This document shows positions 32,876 through 33,496 of a stretch of 33,496 bases of DNA, piece by piece; positions within the stretch are counted from its first letter, which is position 1, and each line of letters opens with the position of its first letter. A program made the position numbers and the translations under genes. The notes under the pieces are model-generated. The model saw only the letters and a program-made list of their open reading frames with translations. It was not told the origin of the DNA and did no database searches. Source of the stretch: UBA2653 sp964572685 (GTDB lineage: Bacteria; Pseudomonadota; Gammaproteobacteria; Legionellales; Legionellaceae); the NCBI GenBank assembly GCA_964572685.1, contig CAZNFJ010000020.1, forward strand, positions 1-33,496, given 5' to 3'.

Positions 32876-33452
32876 TGGGTATTTCACCCTTACCGTTCCT
32901 AATTAGAGATTGATTCAAAGCGTATGCAATTTCATCGCTTATTTCTGATGCCCCTAGCTCTCCTAGAATATCATCTAAGTTATGCAGGAAAAAATGAGGG
33001 GGACTGCATTCAAGCAAATAAATGAGTAGTTTTGCTGTAGCCTCAGGATACTTCTTTGGTAAATCGTCTAAATGCAAAAAACTACCACTTATATTTAATT
33101 TAAATTGTCTCATTTTTATAGCAATCTCTACTCCATCAGTAAATTTTTCACCTAGATGTGGTAGCCAGTTCAACATAGATTGCATTTCAGAGTCGGTAAG
33201 TTTTTTAGGTATGTCTTTGATACGATTTTGCCAATATAACTTAAGCCATGTATCCCAGTTCGAATTGATATTATCTTTGCTCAAGTTTTGAAGAAAATAG
33301 CGTATTCTTTCAGTAAACACGCGTCTTTCTTGCTCTTCAAGCACATTAAATAATTTTGGTATCCATAATTCATTAGGATCACTAATGTACCAAAATATTA
33401 TAGCAACATAAAACTCAAGAAAACGATCTATTTTTGTTGGTAGGTTAGTGTC
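32862..33452 (-). pseudogene. C-terminal fragment of a DUF4020-like (SIR2-type defence) protein
   Basis: An uninterrupted minus-strand frame of 196 codons runs from the terminal repeat to the stop. The only start-like codon (GTG at 33344) has no ribosome site, and protein-like sequence continues upstream of it (IDRFLEFYVAIIFWYISDP). So this is the tail of a longer protein cut by the repeat. The pattern WLKLYWQNRIKDIPKKL, SEMQSMLNWLPHLGEKF, DGVEIAIKM, YPEATAKLLIYLLECSPP resembles the DUF4020 tail found on SIR2-family NAD-dependent proteins linked to phage defence. The resemblance is from memory and moderate. Loss of the N-terminal SIR2-type region would inactivate it. Placement after a tRNA gene fits an acquired region. 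Confidence 0.5.
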
Positions 33453-33496
33453 TCAAAGTTTCTGTAAATTCAGGAAGGCCTAGAAAAGAAGAAAGC
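33442..33496 (-). repeat. Right copy of 55-bp terminal inverted repeat (probable IS edge)
   Basis: This is the exact reverse complement of bases 1-55. It interrupts the defence-like gene, whose frame runs a few codons into the repeat before a stop at 33453-33455. See the left copy for interpretation. Confidence 0.85.

Noticed and set aside
1..33496. CRISPR arrays, rRNA genes, riboswitches, replication origin
   Set aside because: No regularly spaced short repeats, rRNA sequence, recognisable riboswitch core or DnaA-box cluster was seen. The only strong repeats are the IS edges and the ankyrin-like units.

Overview
The window is an AT-rich, densely packed bacterial chromosomal segment. It most resembles the Legionellales, the gammaproteobacterial order of intracellular, Legionella-like bacteria. 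The best evidence is an outer-membrane protein with the Legionella major-outer-membrane-protein N-terminus (mature end GTMGPVCKES..TVPCD), a Mip-like periplasmic FKBP isomerase of Mip length, a very large ankyrin-like repeat protein of the kind these bacteria use as host-directed effectors, and the core gene complement (minDE, lolCD-type transporter, recJ, lipA, xseA, pdxB, ampG, etf-QO). Species is not determinable from the sequence alone.

Layout. (1) 1-339: a mobile-element edge, with the N-terminal part of a DDE-type transposase gene cut off at a 55-bp sequence that is repeated, inverted, at the other end of the window. (2) 539-5503: one giant minus-strand gene for a 1654-residue ankyrin-like repeat protein with internal duplications. 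(3) 5581-8270: an envelope-glycosylation pair (GT39-type membrane transferase plus polyprenyl-phosphate mannosyltransferase-like GT2) and a small membrane protein. (4) 8359-10979: asnS followed, with overlap, by an O-antigen ligase-like gene. (5) 10906-12594: tadA facing away from minD-minE, ending in a clear terminator; no minC is present. (6) 12587-16362: two membrane proteins (DUF1189-like and PAP2), divergent from pdxB, which converges on ampG. (7) 16412-20450: mip, a rhomboid protease, xseA and the Legionella-type outer-membrane protein, all minus strand. (8) 20594-28945: a PQ-loop membrane protein on plus, facing a tightly packed minus-strand cluster: lolC/E-like, lolD, Mth938-like, RpfE-like, recJ, an unknown, cytochrome c5, L,D-transpeptidase and lipA. 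(9) 29095-32630: an unknown multi-pass membrane protein, a MazG-like pyrophosphohydrolase, ETF-ubiquinone oxidoreductase and a tRNA-Arg(CCT) placed two bases after its stop codon. (10) 32631-33496: the C-terminal part of a protein resembling the DUF4020 tail of SIR2-type phage-defence proteins, truncated upstream by the second copy of the terminal repeat.

The middle of the window is housekeeping: cell division site selection, lipoprotein export, muropeptide recycling and cross-linking, lipoylation, PLP synthesis, DNA repair and respiratory electron entry. The accessory and most interesting material sits at the two ends, next to the mobile-element repeat: the giant repeat protein and interrupted transposase on the left, the tRNA and broken defence-like gene on the right. 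The exact 55-bp identity at both ends looks like the edges of an assembly contig that stops inside a multi-copy insertion sequence. Functional names rest on motifs read by eye; no database search was possible.
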